Shown piece by piece: positions 8,859 to 15,616 of a DNA stretch of 34,267 nt (position 1 is the stretch's first letter; each line of letters opens with the position of its first letter). Below the pieces are notes generated by a model that saw only the letters and a list, made by a program, of their open reading frames with translations, was not told where the DNA came from and ran no database searches. Made by a program: the position numbers and the translations under genes. Source of the DNA: a virus; IMG/VR virus record IMGVR_UViG_3300035209_000026, positions 1 to 34,267 of that record. One strand, 5' to 3'.

Positions 8859-9497
8859 TCAGGCTCCAGCAGATTGCGGATTCGGGATCACCCTTGTTGA
8901 GAACGATCGCGCAATGTTCATCAGGTTCTTGCGGTACTCGCCCTCGAAGATCTTTGCCTCCCCCATCGCCTGCTCCTTGAACTTCGCAAGGTATGCGGCG
9001 TAGTACGGGACGGGAACTTCGAACGGAACCGGGATCTCATCGAGCGTGTCATCAGTGAGAGGAACGGGATTGACTGCCACGATCCAGTCAGTCAGGTACG
9101 CCTGATCCGGGACGGGGCCGAAGTAGACCGACAGCGCGCCCATGCGCGTGAAGGCAATCGGCTGCTGCAAGTAGTTCTGCCAGAATCGAAGCCGGGCAGA
9201 GAACACGGTCCAGGCCATGTAGCTCAGCGGATTTCGAGCATTCCCCCAATACAGGTCGATGCTCATTACGTCGATCACCCGGGTCGCGTAGTTAACCGGG
9301 AGGGCGGAGATCTGGTACTGCTCCTGCCCCGCCGTCAACGCATACCCGGAGATGATCTGACGCAGGCACTTCGTGTCCTGGGCCACCCGGTTACGGGCTT
9401 TGTTGATGTAGCTCGTCAGCTCCGCGTTCGACCAGAACTGACCGTTCAGGTCATGGAGGAGGAGCCTGACATCCGTAATGTAGGTGCTGAGGCGCAC
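8859..9497 (-). CDS. Head-to-tail adaptor protein
   Basis: A 212-residue protein starting at a GTG (MRLSTYITDVRLLLHDLNGQ). The N-terminal helices with W(S/T)NAELTSYINKARNRVAQDT and the C-terminal YYAAYLAKFKEQAMGEAKIF are typical of portal-ring adaptor proteins in podoviruses of the P22/SU10 kind, in which a four-helix core binds the portal and an intervening beta region contacts the nozzle. Genes before and after it (a head protein and the propeller nozzle) fit. No strong ribosome site precedes the GTG, so translation is probably coupled to the upstream gene, whose stop is four bases away. Confidence 0.8.
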   Translation of the reverse strand: MRLSTYITDVRLLLHDLNGQFWSNAELTSYINKARNRVAQDTKCLRQIISGYALTAGQEQYQISALPVNYATRVIDVMSIDLYWGNARNPLSYMAWTVFSARLRFWQNYLQQPIAFTRMGALSVYFGPVPDQAYLTDWIVAVNPVPLTDDTLDEIPVPFEVPVPYYAAYLAKFKEQAMGEAKIFEGEYRKNLMNIARSFSTRVIPNPQSAGA

Positions 9498-9501
9498 ACG
9501 C

Positions 9502-9921
9502 TCAGATCACATCACGGGGGGTTTCGGGGGGCGGCGAACCGCCCCCCTCATCCCCACCCGACTGACTGCGGGGGCCCACAGCGCCGGAGTCGTTGCCCGG
9601 AGCGGAGTCGCCCGCTGCCGGAGAGTCATCGTCGTCCACAACGGCCTGAGCCGTGACTACGATGTCCTCGAACTTGATTCTGCCGAGCTTCTGCAAGCCC
9701 TCGTCAACCATGTCGGACGTGGTGGCCCAACCGAGACGCGCGAGCACGGCCGCCTTGTCGGGTACGCCGAAGCCGAATACGTGAGCCGCCACCGGCTCGG
9801 GCACGTCCACAGGCTCCCCGTGAAGGAACTCGTAGTCCTCTCCATCGTATCGCCCGATGATCTTCTTTCCGGTCTGGTTCGTGATTCTCACGAACCCACC
9901 CATGCGTAGCGTTCCGTTCAT
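9502..9921 (-). CDS. Hypothetical head-associated protein with acidic, Pro/Gly-rich tail
   Basis: Start placed at the ATG at 9921, with AAGGGGG about nine bases ahead, rather than the in-frame TTG two codons earlier. The product is about 139 residues. Residues 1-75 look folded (RYDGEDYEFLHGEPVDVPEP, then HVFGFGV), resembling small head-completion-type domains. Residues 90-139 are disordered: DDDD, Ser/Gly/Pro-rich. The DNA for the disordered tail contains a perfect 9-bp GC hairpin (9526-9547). It lies between the 218-aa head protein and the adaptor. Role inferred as a head-completion or head-surface protein. Confidence 0.7.
   Translation of the reverse strand: MNGTLRMGGFVRITNQTGKKIIGRYDGEDYEFLHGEPVDVPEPVAAHVFGFGVPDKAAVLARLGWATTSDMVDEGLQKLGRIKFEDIVVTAQAVVDDDDSPAAGDSAPGNDSGAVGPRSQSGGDEGGGSPPPETPRDVI
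9526..9547 (-). other. Strong GC hairpin with UUCG loop at the end of a late gene
   Basis: On the minus (sense) strand, arms GGGGGGCGG and CCGCCCCCC form nine uninterrupted G-C pairs around a TTCG loop. It lies within the last 15 codons of the 9502-9921 gene, just before the adaptor gene. No T-run follows, so it is not an intrinsic terminator by the usual definition. It could stabilise upstream head mRNA or lower expression of the adaptor relative to the capsid genes. Confidence 0.75.
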
Positions 9922-9943
9922 GGTCAATTGCCCCCTTCAGACA

Positions 9944-10600
9944 TCACTCCAGGACCGAGATGCGGCTGGTGCCGGCCGAGCCCGACGCGAACAGCGCCAT
10001 CTGCGGGCCGTTCAGCCAGAGCTGGCCGGCGCCGGACGCCGCCACCAGCGTGCGGTACGTCGGCGCAACGGCCGGCGTGTTGCCGGTCGTGCCGTCGTAC
10101 ACGATGCTCGTGTTGTCCGGGTTGTACTGGATGGTGCAGTTCGGGCCCAAGGCCGCATTGATGAAGCTCGACTGAACCAGCGCACCAGGCACGCTCGTGC
10201 CGAGGTTGTTCAGGAACCCGACGAACACACTTCCCAGGATGGCGGTGAACGGCGCCAGGAACACCGGGACGATGGTGCCCGCCGTGAACGTGCCCGCCGT
10301 GACCGTCGAGTACACCTGGAGGGTCGTGGTCGAGGGGATCGCCAGGATGCGGAAGATCGGACCGACCAGCGTGCCGGTGCCAGCCTGACCGGTGATGCCG
10401 GTGAACTGGACGAAGAAGTTCGGCATGGTGCCCGCGGCCGGCGCCATCGTCAGGCCGTGCGCAGAGGCGGTCGTGACGGTCACGATGTTGTTGGCCGCGG
10501 CGATGGTGCCCGCGCCGGACGCCACCGGAACTTGGGTCGTGCTCAGCTCGGGCTGAATGAACTCCGCCCCACCGGGCAGAGTCAGTTTGGTATCGCTCAT
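9944..10600 (-). CDS. Putative capsid decoration or structural protein, 218 aa
   Basis: A 218-residue protein immediately downstream of the major capsid gene (12 bases). It is rich in Thr, Ala, Gly and Val with a beta-strand pattern (TIAAANNIVTVTTASAHGL, TTTLQVYSTVTAGTF) and has few charged residues and no cysteine motif except one Cys near residue 150. Such beta-rich proteins after the capsid gene often decorate or cement the head or form head fibres. Its N-terminus MSDTKLTLPGGAEFIQPELS is consistent with a cytoplasmic start. Function inferred from place and composition. Confidence 0.65.
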   Translation of the reverse strand: MSDTKLTLPGGAEFIQPELSTTQVPVASGAGTIAAANNIVTVTTASAHGLTMAPAAGTMPNFFVQFTGITGQAGTGTLVGPIFRILAIPSTTTLQVYSTVTAGTFTAGTIVPVFLAPFTAILGSVFVGFLNNLGTSVPGALVQSSFINAALGPNCTIQYNPDNTSIVYDGTTGNTPAVAPTYRTLVAASGAGQLWLNGPQMALFASGSAGTSRISVLE

Positions 10601-10612
10601 TTCGGCGCTCCC

Positions 10613-11620
10613 TCAGATCGTCAGGAAGGTGAAGTTGGTGACGCGGCCACAGGACTTCGGCTTCGTCACGACCATCTCGGCCAGCGTCAGCACTGCGCCG
10701 ATGTAGCCGATCTGGAAGTTCGAGAGCATCGACTCGAAGCCGCTGAAGGTGAAACACGCCTGCTCGTGAACGTAGAGGTTCAGGTAGTTCGTGTTCGCGA
10801 AGTAGACCGTGCCCTCCGGGCAGTACGGGTCGGCGTAGATCGGCACACCGGCCACATCGAGCGCTCGGAAGGCCGAGCGCGGGCGGTCAGCGTCCGAATC
10901 GAAGCCGTTGCCCGGCTGGATCTGGTACGACTCCGCACCGATGTAGTCGAGCCCGAGCTGAGCGAACGTGCCGAATCCGCAGACGCCGAAGGTCGGCATC
11001 TCGGCGCCGTTCTTGTTGACGCCGGCGAGGTACTGAAAGATCCTCGCGCGCGTCGGCGCAACGGAGCCGGCGTTGTACGACTTAGCCTGCCACCACGTAT
11101 TCGCGGTGCGGTTGATGTTGCCGTAGGTGACGAGGTTCGTGCCGTCGTCCAGCGCGCCAGGCAGACCGATGATCTGCTGGTTGTTGCTGAAGTTGTTGAA
11201 CAGCGATTGACCGAGCGCGTCGGACGCACTGTTGGTCGCGTCGTTCATGCGCGCCTCGATCAGCGGGATGATCGCATGATCGAGCTGGACCGCACCTTCC
11301 ATGCCCAGGAAGGGGATCGGCGTCACGAGCGCCTTCAGGTTGAACTCTGCCGGGAACGACCCCTGCTGAGTCTGCGGCTGCTGGAACGAACCGCTGTAGT
11401 CCGTCCACTGCGTGTTGACGAACGGCTGGCCCTGAACCGGGACCGTGATGCTCGACACGCCGCCATAGGCGGTCTGCGCGTTGGCAAGCAGGGCCGCGAC
11501 CAGCGGGCTCGTGTTGTAGATCTGCACGACCATCTTCGGGATGAACGCGCGGCGCGTGACTGCGACGAGTTCGTTGCCGATGGGGCCGCTTGGCATCACG
11601 CCTTGACCGAGAACGGGCAT
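10613..11620 (-). CDS. Major capsid protein (HK97-fold type)
   Basis: The 335-residue product has the size and pattern of an HK97-fold capsid protein: an N-terminal strand and helix (residues 1-50), a region with alternating strands (VSSITVPVQGQPFVNTQW), a long spine-helix candidate (QLDHAIIPLIEARMNDATNS) near 115-140, and a C-terminal A-domain-like part ending in CGRVTNFTFLTI. A perfect AGGAG lies six bases before the ATG, the strongest ribosome site seen in the window, as expected for the most abundant virion protein. It follows the scaffold-like gene. There is no apparent protease gene, so capsid maturation probably proceeds without a phage-encoded processing enzyme. Confidence 0.85.
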   Translation of the reverse strand: MPVLGQGVMPSGPIGNELVAVTRRAFIPKMVVQIYNTSPLVAALLANAQTAYGGVSSITVPVQGQPFVNTQWTDYSGSFQQPQTQQGSFPAEFNLKALVTPIPFLGMEGAVQLDHAIIPLIEARMNDATNSASDALGQSLFNNFSNNQQIIGLPGALDDGTNLVTYGNINRTANTWWQAKSYNAGSVAPTRARIFQYLAGVNKNGAEMPTFGVCGFGTFAQLGLDYIGAESYQIQPGNGFDSDADRPRSAFRALDVAGVPIYADPYCPEGTVYFANTNYLNLYVHEQACFTFSGFESMLSNFQIGYIGAVLTLAEMVVTKPKSCGRVTNFTFLTI

Positions 11621-11682
11621 GTGAGTCTCCTGTTGTCCTTTCTACTGTCTAGCGCCTATGCCCCGTCGGCGCTTTCCTGTTC

Positions 11683-12180
11683 CTACCGACGTGCGACCTT
11701 CGCTTCGTCGATGATCTTGTGAGCCTGATCCCGCGCCCATTGCGTCGGGTTCTTCATGATGTCCTTCACGTCAGTCGGAAGCGTCATCCGAGTGGTGCTC
11801 GCCGGTGAGGGCGCTGCCAGTCGTCGCTCCTGCTGCATGAACTTCACGGCGGTATCGTAACTGCCGATCCGATTTTCCGTCATCACTTTCTCGACATCCG
11901 CGATCTCGAAGCCGTCTTTGCTCAGCTTCTCCTCGATGGCGCGGCGCTGACTGGCGAGATCGCGCTCCTGGATGTCGTTTTGCAGCTTCTCGATGGTCTG
12001 CGCGTTCTCGGTTCGAACCGCTTCCATCCGGTCGTCGATTTCAAGCTCGACGTGAGTGAAGTTCGGATCGCGCTCTTTCGCCAGCTTGAGCGCCTGCTTT
12101 CGAGTTTTCGGATCGGATAGCAGATGATTGGCGAATGCCGCCAGCTTCTCGCGTTCCTCATCCGTCAATTGCTTTGCCAT
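11683..12180 (-). CDS. Scaffolding protein
   Basis: A 165-residue, highly charged, almost entirely helical protein directly upstream of the major capsid gene (62-base gap). Residues about 1-85 form a long helix or coiled coil rich in Glu, Lys, Arg and Gln; 85-125 make a second helical part (ADVEKVMTENRIGS); after a Pro/Ser/Thr linker near 122-133, the C-terminus carries a basic helix (HKIIDEAKVARR) like the capsid-binding helix of scaffolding proteins. GGAGAGGGGG precedes the ATG. Size, charge and gene order support a role as internal scaffold for procapsid assembly. Confidence 0.8.
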   Translation of the reverse strand: MAKQLTDEEREKLAAFANHLLSDPKTRKQALKLAKERDPNFTHVELEIDDRMEAVRTENAQTIEKLQNDIQERDLASQRRAIEEKLSKDGFEIADVEKVMTENRIGSYDTAVKFMQQERRLAAPSPASTTRMTLPTDVKDIMKNPTQWARDQAHKIIDEAKVARR

Positions 12181-12196
12181 GCCCCCTCTCCTTCAC

Positions 12197-12415
12197 TCAG
12201 CCTTCGCGGTTCCGCTGCGGCACCTTGCGGAGCGTGCTGCCGGGAGCCTGGACCGTCATTCCGTTCTTCTGCAACCCGCGCGGGCTGCCGCTCGACAAGC
12301 CGCCGAACTGCGCGAACCGCGGCGGGTTGATGATGTTCTTGTTTGCCTGCGTGTTCGAGGTCGGCTCTCGGACATCCAGACCGCTGTTCGGGCGAAAAAG
12401 GCGACTGCCAGCCAT
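12197..12415 (-). CDS. Hypothetical basic small protein, 72 aa
   Basis: A 72-residue protein of high Asn, Arg, Gly, Pro and Ser content without hydrophobic core (MAGSRLFRPNSGLDVREPTS), probably unfolded in isolation. AGAGGAAA lies about five bases ahead of the ATG, a good ribosome site, and the gene sits neatly between its neighbours (22 and 16 bases), so it is likely real despite its composition. It may be a small DNA- or head-binding virion peptide. No family recognised. Confidence 0.6.
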   Translation of the reverse strand: MAGSRLFRPNSGLDVREPTSNTQANKNIINPPRFAQFGGLSSGSPRGLQKNGMTVQAPGSTLRKVPQRNREG

Positions 12416-12437
12416 GTGCGTTTCCTCTTGTGGATCG

Positions 12438-12854
12438 TTAGCCGGGCATTCCCGGCATCATCGGTTTCGGCGCGCCACCGGGCGCACCGCCCGGAGGACC
12501 ACCGGGAGCGCCGCCACCGGGCGCACCCTGCATTCCCATCATCATCTGCTTCAGCTCGGCGGGCATCAGGCTCTCCGTGTCGCCTTCGGCCTTGCCGAAC
12601 GCTTTCGTGAGTGCCGTGATCGCCTTGAGAATCGCTTGGCCTTCGGGGCTTGAGCCGCCGTACACGCCGAGCGCCTGCTCGAGCTTCTTCTGAGCCAGAA
12701 GGCAGTCCACCTTCGCGCCTTCGATGGCTCCACCAGGGCGCTTCGGCGTCATCATCGGAGATGGCGCCGGGCTCGGCTGAGGAGCGCCACCGGGCGGCGG
12801 CTGAGACATCCCTTGGGGTACGACTCCAGGGGGAATTTGACCGGGCATTGGCAT
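12438..12854 (-). CDS. Met/Pro/Gly-rich head-region protein, 138 aa
   Basis: A longer frame begins at a TTG at 12896 inside a hairpin; the ATG at 12854 (MPMPGQIPPGVVPQGMSQPP) is preferred because it avoids the hairpin, although no strong ribosome site is visible. The protein has a Pro/Gly/Met-rich N-terminus (1-50), a central helical segment (KVDCLLAQKKLEQALGVYGG to KAFGKAEGD, about 55-105), and a Gly/Pro/Met-rich C-terminus with repeated GGAPGG. It is probably a portal-adjacent or core-associated structural protein. Function not recognised. Confidence 0.65.
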   Translation of the reverse strand: MPMPGQIPPGVVPQGMSQPPPGGAPQPSPAPSPMMTPKRPGGAIEGAKVDCLLAQKKLEQALGVYGGSSPEGQAILKAITALTKAFGKAEGDTESLMPAELKQMMMGMQGAPGGGAPGGPPGGAPGGAPKPMMPGMPG

Positions 12855-12893
12855 CGGTTGTGAGTCTGAGCAGTGGCCGGAATTTCTGTCAAG

Positions 12894-12913
12894 CAACTCC
12901 TCGAAAGGAGTTG
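12894..12913 (-). other. Hairpin with UUCG loop between portal and capsid gene sets
   Basis: CAACTCCT and AGGAGTTG form an 8-bp perfect stem around TTCG when read on the minus strand. It directly abuts the longer stem at 12913-12961. There is no T-run after it (the following bases are CTTGACAG), so it looks more like an mRNA processing or stability element than an intrinsic terminator. Confidence 0.75.
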
Positions 12914-12961
12914 GGGAGCCGGTGGAATCTCAGATTGAACTGAGGGAGTCACCGGCTCCCC
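12913..12961 (-). other. Long compound stem-loop downstream of the micro-ORF
   Basis: Arms GGGGAGCCGGTG (12913-12924) and CACCGGCTCCCC (12950-12961) make a 12-bp perfect stem. Its 25-base interior contains a second stem, CTCAG and CTGAG (12929-12933, 12940-12944), with a six-base loop. With the adjoining UUCG hairpin it forms a 68-base structured stretch between the 13-aa micro-ORF and the next gene. It is not a tRNA: the inner loop has six bases, there is no anticodon arm and no CCA-type end. Confidence 0.75.
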
Positions 12962-12981
12962 GTGTGGCCTAGAGCCAGCGC

Positions 12982-13023
12982 TTAGCGCTTGCTCTTACGA
13001 CCGCGCCGCTTGCGACGTGCCAT
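12982..13023 (-). CDS. 13-residue highly basic micropeptide
   Basis: An ATG-to-TAA frame encoding MARRKRRGRKSKR, in which ten of thirteen residues are Arg or Lys. AGGAG lies seven bases before the ATG (the sequence AGGAGAGCATC then ATG), and the frame fills part of the otherwise non-coding stretch between portal and head genes. Such peptides could bind DNA or RNA, neutralise charge in the capsid, or act only by being translated ahead of the hairpins that follow the stop. It is too short for domain evidence; the ribosome site and residue bias are the support. Confidence 0.55.
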   Translation of the reverse strand: MARRKRRGRKSKR

Positions 13024-13055
13024 GATGCTCTCCTGCGTTGATGGGCCGAGCCCCC

Positions 13056-14696
13056 TCAAGATCCGCCGCCCGCCTTGCCTTTCTGCTGTTGAGCTTCGCG
13101 CTCGGCCTGCTGCTTCTCTTGCGGTTCGATCTTAGTACGAAGATCGTCGATGAGCAACTGCTCCATCGGAACATGAAGAAGCTGGATGAAACGCTCCCTC
13201 GTGATCGCTTTCGCCTTCAGCAGCTCGGTCGCTTTCTGTTCCTGATCTTCCATGAAGATCGGGCTGTTGCTGTGAGCATCCACCTTGACCACGTAGTCGT
13301 CGGGGAATTGGTTGGCGGAGAATTTCACTCCGTCCTCGTCCATGTACTCGGCCTTGTCGTCGTAGTGCTGCATCATCTGCGCGTACAGAGTGGCAGACTT
13401 CTCCAGGGAATCCTCGACCACCAGCGCACGCTTCTTGGCGCGGCTCGATCCGAGTTTGGCGAGCTGATTCGCGTGACCGCTTGACCGAACTCCCGACTCT
13501 CCTCGACCGGAGAGCACGTTCGTCATGCCGCTCATCTCCTCGAACATATAGTCGATTTCCTTGATCTCCTTGAACAGATCATCAGGAATATCCGGCGCAA
13601 GATTCTCGACCTTGGCGCCTGGTTGCTCTGACTGAATGTAGCCGGCCGGAGAGTCGAGAGCCGCCGCCAGCTCGTCCGTGATACCAGGGAATCCACTGAA
13701 CGACTTCGGGGGCTTGGCCTGCTTGTCCATCATTCGCTGGATCTGATACATGCGCGTGTTGCGCATCATCTGAAGCGGAATCAGCCGCTCAACTTCGCTG
13801 ATCCCCCAGAAGTAGTCATGAACGGGAGTCGGGCAGATCTGAACGAACGGCTGCTCATCCTTCACGAACATTTTGTCGAGCGCCCGGTCGAAGATCGGAA
13901 CGCCAGGGGCCGCGATGGTGACGATTCGATACCCGTTGATCTTTGAGTCCCACAGGTACAGCTCGTACATTTCAACCATGTCGTCCGATGACTCGGGAAC
14001 GTACAGGTCGATCCCCGTCAGATTCGCTCCGACGTTTCCGGTGATAACGCCGTCGCTGATGCTGGAGGCGATCACCTGATTTATCATTCCGCCCGATCTG
14101 TCCTCTCTGTGAGGAGACGGGGCGAGGCTCTTGAGTATTGTCTCCAACGCCGGATGCTCGCATGACTTCAACTCATCCGAGAGTTGCGAGCTGGAGATCT
14201 GGTACACCTGACAGAAAGCCTCCTGCTTTGAAAGCTGAGATATGTCCTCCCTCAGAACTCCGAAGTTGTGCGGGTCGATGACGCTTGGATCGACTTGCTT
14301 TCCGTCCCAACGATGCTTCAGCAGCTCCGTTCCGTAGACGTGCGCCCACAACAGCGCGTTGCCGAACACGATGTCTCCGTTCGATGCGTGCCAATGATCG
14401 TTGATTGCCTGGCTGAAGCGCCCTACCTTCTTCATCTCTCCGGTGGGCACGGCTGCCCCGAGCTTCGACTGGAACGTGGTCGTCTCCTGCGAGTACATGA
14501 ACGACACGATCTGGTCGATGTGAGGATAGATCTTGTTGTAAGTCTCGTTCTGATCCGTGTCGCCGCCCGTTCCGTACAGGAAGAACTGCCGGAAGGTGTT
14601 GTACCGCTCGATGCGATCACCTCTTGATCTGAGGCAGGCATTGCGGACGTTCTGATAGAACGCCTCCCGGCTTTCCTGTGAATCAGGGATTTCCAT
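13056..14696 (-). CDS. Portal protein
   Basis: A 546-residue protein encoded after the terminase and before the head genes. It has the features of a podovirus portal: N-terminal helical region (YNTFRQFFLYGTGGDTDQNE), a central part with LLWAHVYGTELLKHRWDG and PHNFGVLREDISQLSK, the crown and stem region with GISEVERLIPLQMMRNTRMY, and a helical C-terminal barrel rich in Gln, Lys and Glu. The dodecameric portal forms the DNA entry vertex and docks terminase and later the adaptor. The ATG overlaps the upstream gene by 14 bases. Length fits the P22- and SU10-like range, without an appended protease. Confidence 0.85.
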   Translation of the reverse strand: MEIPDSQESREAFYQNVRNACLRSRGDRIERYNTFRQFFLYGTGGDTDQNETYNKIYPHIDQIVSFMYSQETTTFQSKLGAAVPTGEMKKVGRFSQAINDHWHASNGDIVFGNALLWAHVYGTELLKHRWDGKQVDPSVIDPHNFGVLREDISQLSKQEAFCQVYQISSSQLSDELKSCEHPALETILKSLAPSPHREDRSGGMINQVIASSISDGVITGNVGANLTGIDLYVPESSDDMVEMYELYLWDSKINGYRIVTIAAPGVPIFDRALDKMFVKDEQPFVQICPTPVHDYFWGISEVERLIPLQMMRNTRMYQIQRMMDKQAKPPKSFSGFPGITDELAAALDSPAGYIQSEQPGAKVENLAPDIPDDLFKEIKEIDYMFEEMSGMTNVLSGRGESGVRSSGHANQLAKLGSSRAKKRALVVEDSLEKSATLYAQMMQHYDDKAEYMDEDGVKFSANQFPDDYVVKVDAHSNSPIFMEDQEQKATELLKAKAITRERFIQLLHVPMEQLLIDDLRTKIEPQEKQQAEREAQQQKGKAGGGS

Positions 14697-15159
14697 ACGT
14701 CGCTCCCCTCACGCGCTCGCCGGTCGCGGCGGGCAGCGGCTTGATGTTGGCTGCTTTCATCATCCCAGGAACGTCGAATCCTTGCCCGTCGCTCCCGAGC
14801 GCCCTGGTGTCGAACTTCGGCGGCTCGCCGTTCACCTTCGTGTGATCCAGCTTCATCCAGGCGGACCCGCTTTCGGTCTGCTGGAACTGAGTGCTCCCGC
14901 CCTTTGACCTGCTGGCGGCTGCGCCTCCGAGATACTTGCTGACGCTTTCCCCGCCACGGTTCCCGAGGTTGGTCATTCCGTGCGCCGCCGCGAGATCCCG
15001 GATCGTTCGATCCGCTCGGCTGGTCCGGTCTGATTTGAAGCCTGGCGCCTTCAGGAATACTCGCTGCACGAATGACTTGGAGCACCCGTGAGGGCACTTC
15101 GCTGCCATCGCCTCGAATACGCCGTGCGCCTTGCACTCATAGTCATGTAGAACGGGCAT
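14683..15159 (-). CDS. Zinc-ribbon-like hypothetical protein, 158 aa
   Basis: The 158-residue product begins MPVLHDYECKAHGVFEAMAA with Cys9, His12, Cys22 and Cys26 (C-x2-H ... C-x3-C), a pattern close to the FmdB-type zinc ribbon. The rest is basic, Gly/Ser-rich and likely disordered. It overlaps the portal start by 14 bases and the preceding gene by 17 bases, so expression is coupled. Similar ribbon proteins recur next to portal and terminase genes in phages, with unknown role; it may help packaging or portal assembly. Confidence 0.7.
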   Translation of the reverse strand: MPVLHDYECKAHGVFEAMAAKCPHGCSKSFVQRVFLKAPGFKSDRTSRADRTIRDLAAAHGMTNLGNRGGESVSKYLGGAAASRSKGGSTQFQQTESGSAWMKLDHTKVNGEPPKFDTRALGSDGQGFDVPGMMKAANIKPLPAATGERVRGATYGNP

Positions 15160-15616
15160 TTTTCCTCTCCAAAACTTCAGCGAAGGTAGGCATCCGCGGA
15201 GCGTCTGACGGCTGAGCCGCGGGTATCATATTCAGTTTGAGCCCTTTTCGGCCAATGCTCATGAATCCAAGGGCCTTGGGCTTGTTCTCTATCAGCGGCT
15301 TCGGGCTGGCCGTGAGCTGGGCGACGCCACACTGCTTCCCTCGCTTCATGCTCGGGATCATGACCAGCTCCCCGATCAGGATTCTCCTCAACTGACGGCT
15401 TACCCGCTTCTGCAAGCTCAATGGGAGCGGCTTCCCGCCGAACACATAGCGCCGCAACTGCGACTGACCGACGAATCCGAGGGTCTTTGCAAGGCACATG
15501 GAGTCGAACCACCACCCGTACTTCGGCTCATCCATGAGCCTTTTGCACCACTGAATGATCTCGGTCGCCTCGATGACCTTCTCTCCGTCAGCGTCAACGT
15601 GCCTTGGCGATTCCAC
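15143..15616 (-). CDS. Hypothetical protein with helix-turn-helix-like region
   Basis: A 157-residue product from a GTG start at 15616 with GGAG six bases upstream; the frame overlaps the terminase 3' end by 23 bases. Residues about 35-85 (CLAKTLGFVGQSQLRRYVFG and the following KPLPLSLQKRVSRQLRRILI) resemble a helix-turn-helix with a basic recognition helix, and the C-terminal part is Lys-rich. A DNA-binding protein next to the large terminase could be the missing small terminase, although small subunits usually precede the large one. That alternative is speculative. Confidence 0.65.
   Translation of the reverse strand: MESPRHVDADGEKVIEATEIIQWCKRLMDEPKYGWWFDSMCLAKTLGFVGQSQLRRYVFGGKPLPLSLQKRVSRQLRRILIGELVMIPSMKRGKQCGVAQLTASPKPLIENKPKALGFMSIGRKGLKLNMIPAAQPSDAPRMPTFAEVLERKNARST

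Noticed and set aside
9857-11722. 621-codon plus-strand open frame opposite the capsid genes
   Set aside because: It is antisense to the major capsid and neighbouring genes, is extremely Arg/Asp/Val-rich and repetitive in composition, and has no promoter or ribosome site. It results from high GC in the third positions of the opposite strand.
12864-12892. Promoter starting with TTGACA ahead of the head genes
   Set aside because: A perfect minus-strand -35 exists at 12892-12887, but the bases at the -10 position (TCAGAC) do not fit; no supported promoter.
12438-12896. TTG start at 12896 for the Met/Pro-rich protein
   Set aside because: The TTG lies inside the UUCG hairpin with no spacing from AGGAG; the ATG at 12854 starts the conserved-looking part.
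12913-12961. tRNA-like fold
   Set aside because: The long acceptor-like stem and inner TTCAAT loop resemble a tRNA at first sight, but the loop has six bases, there is no anticodon arm and the length is wrong.
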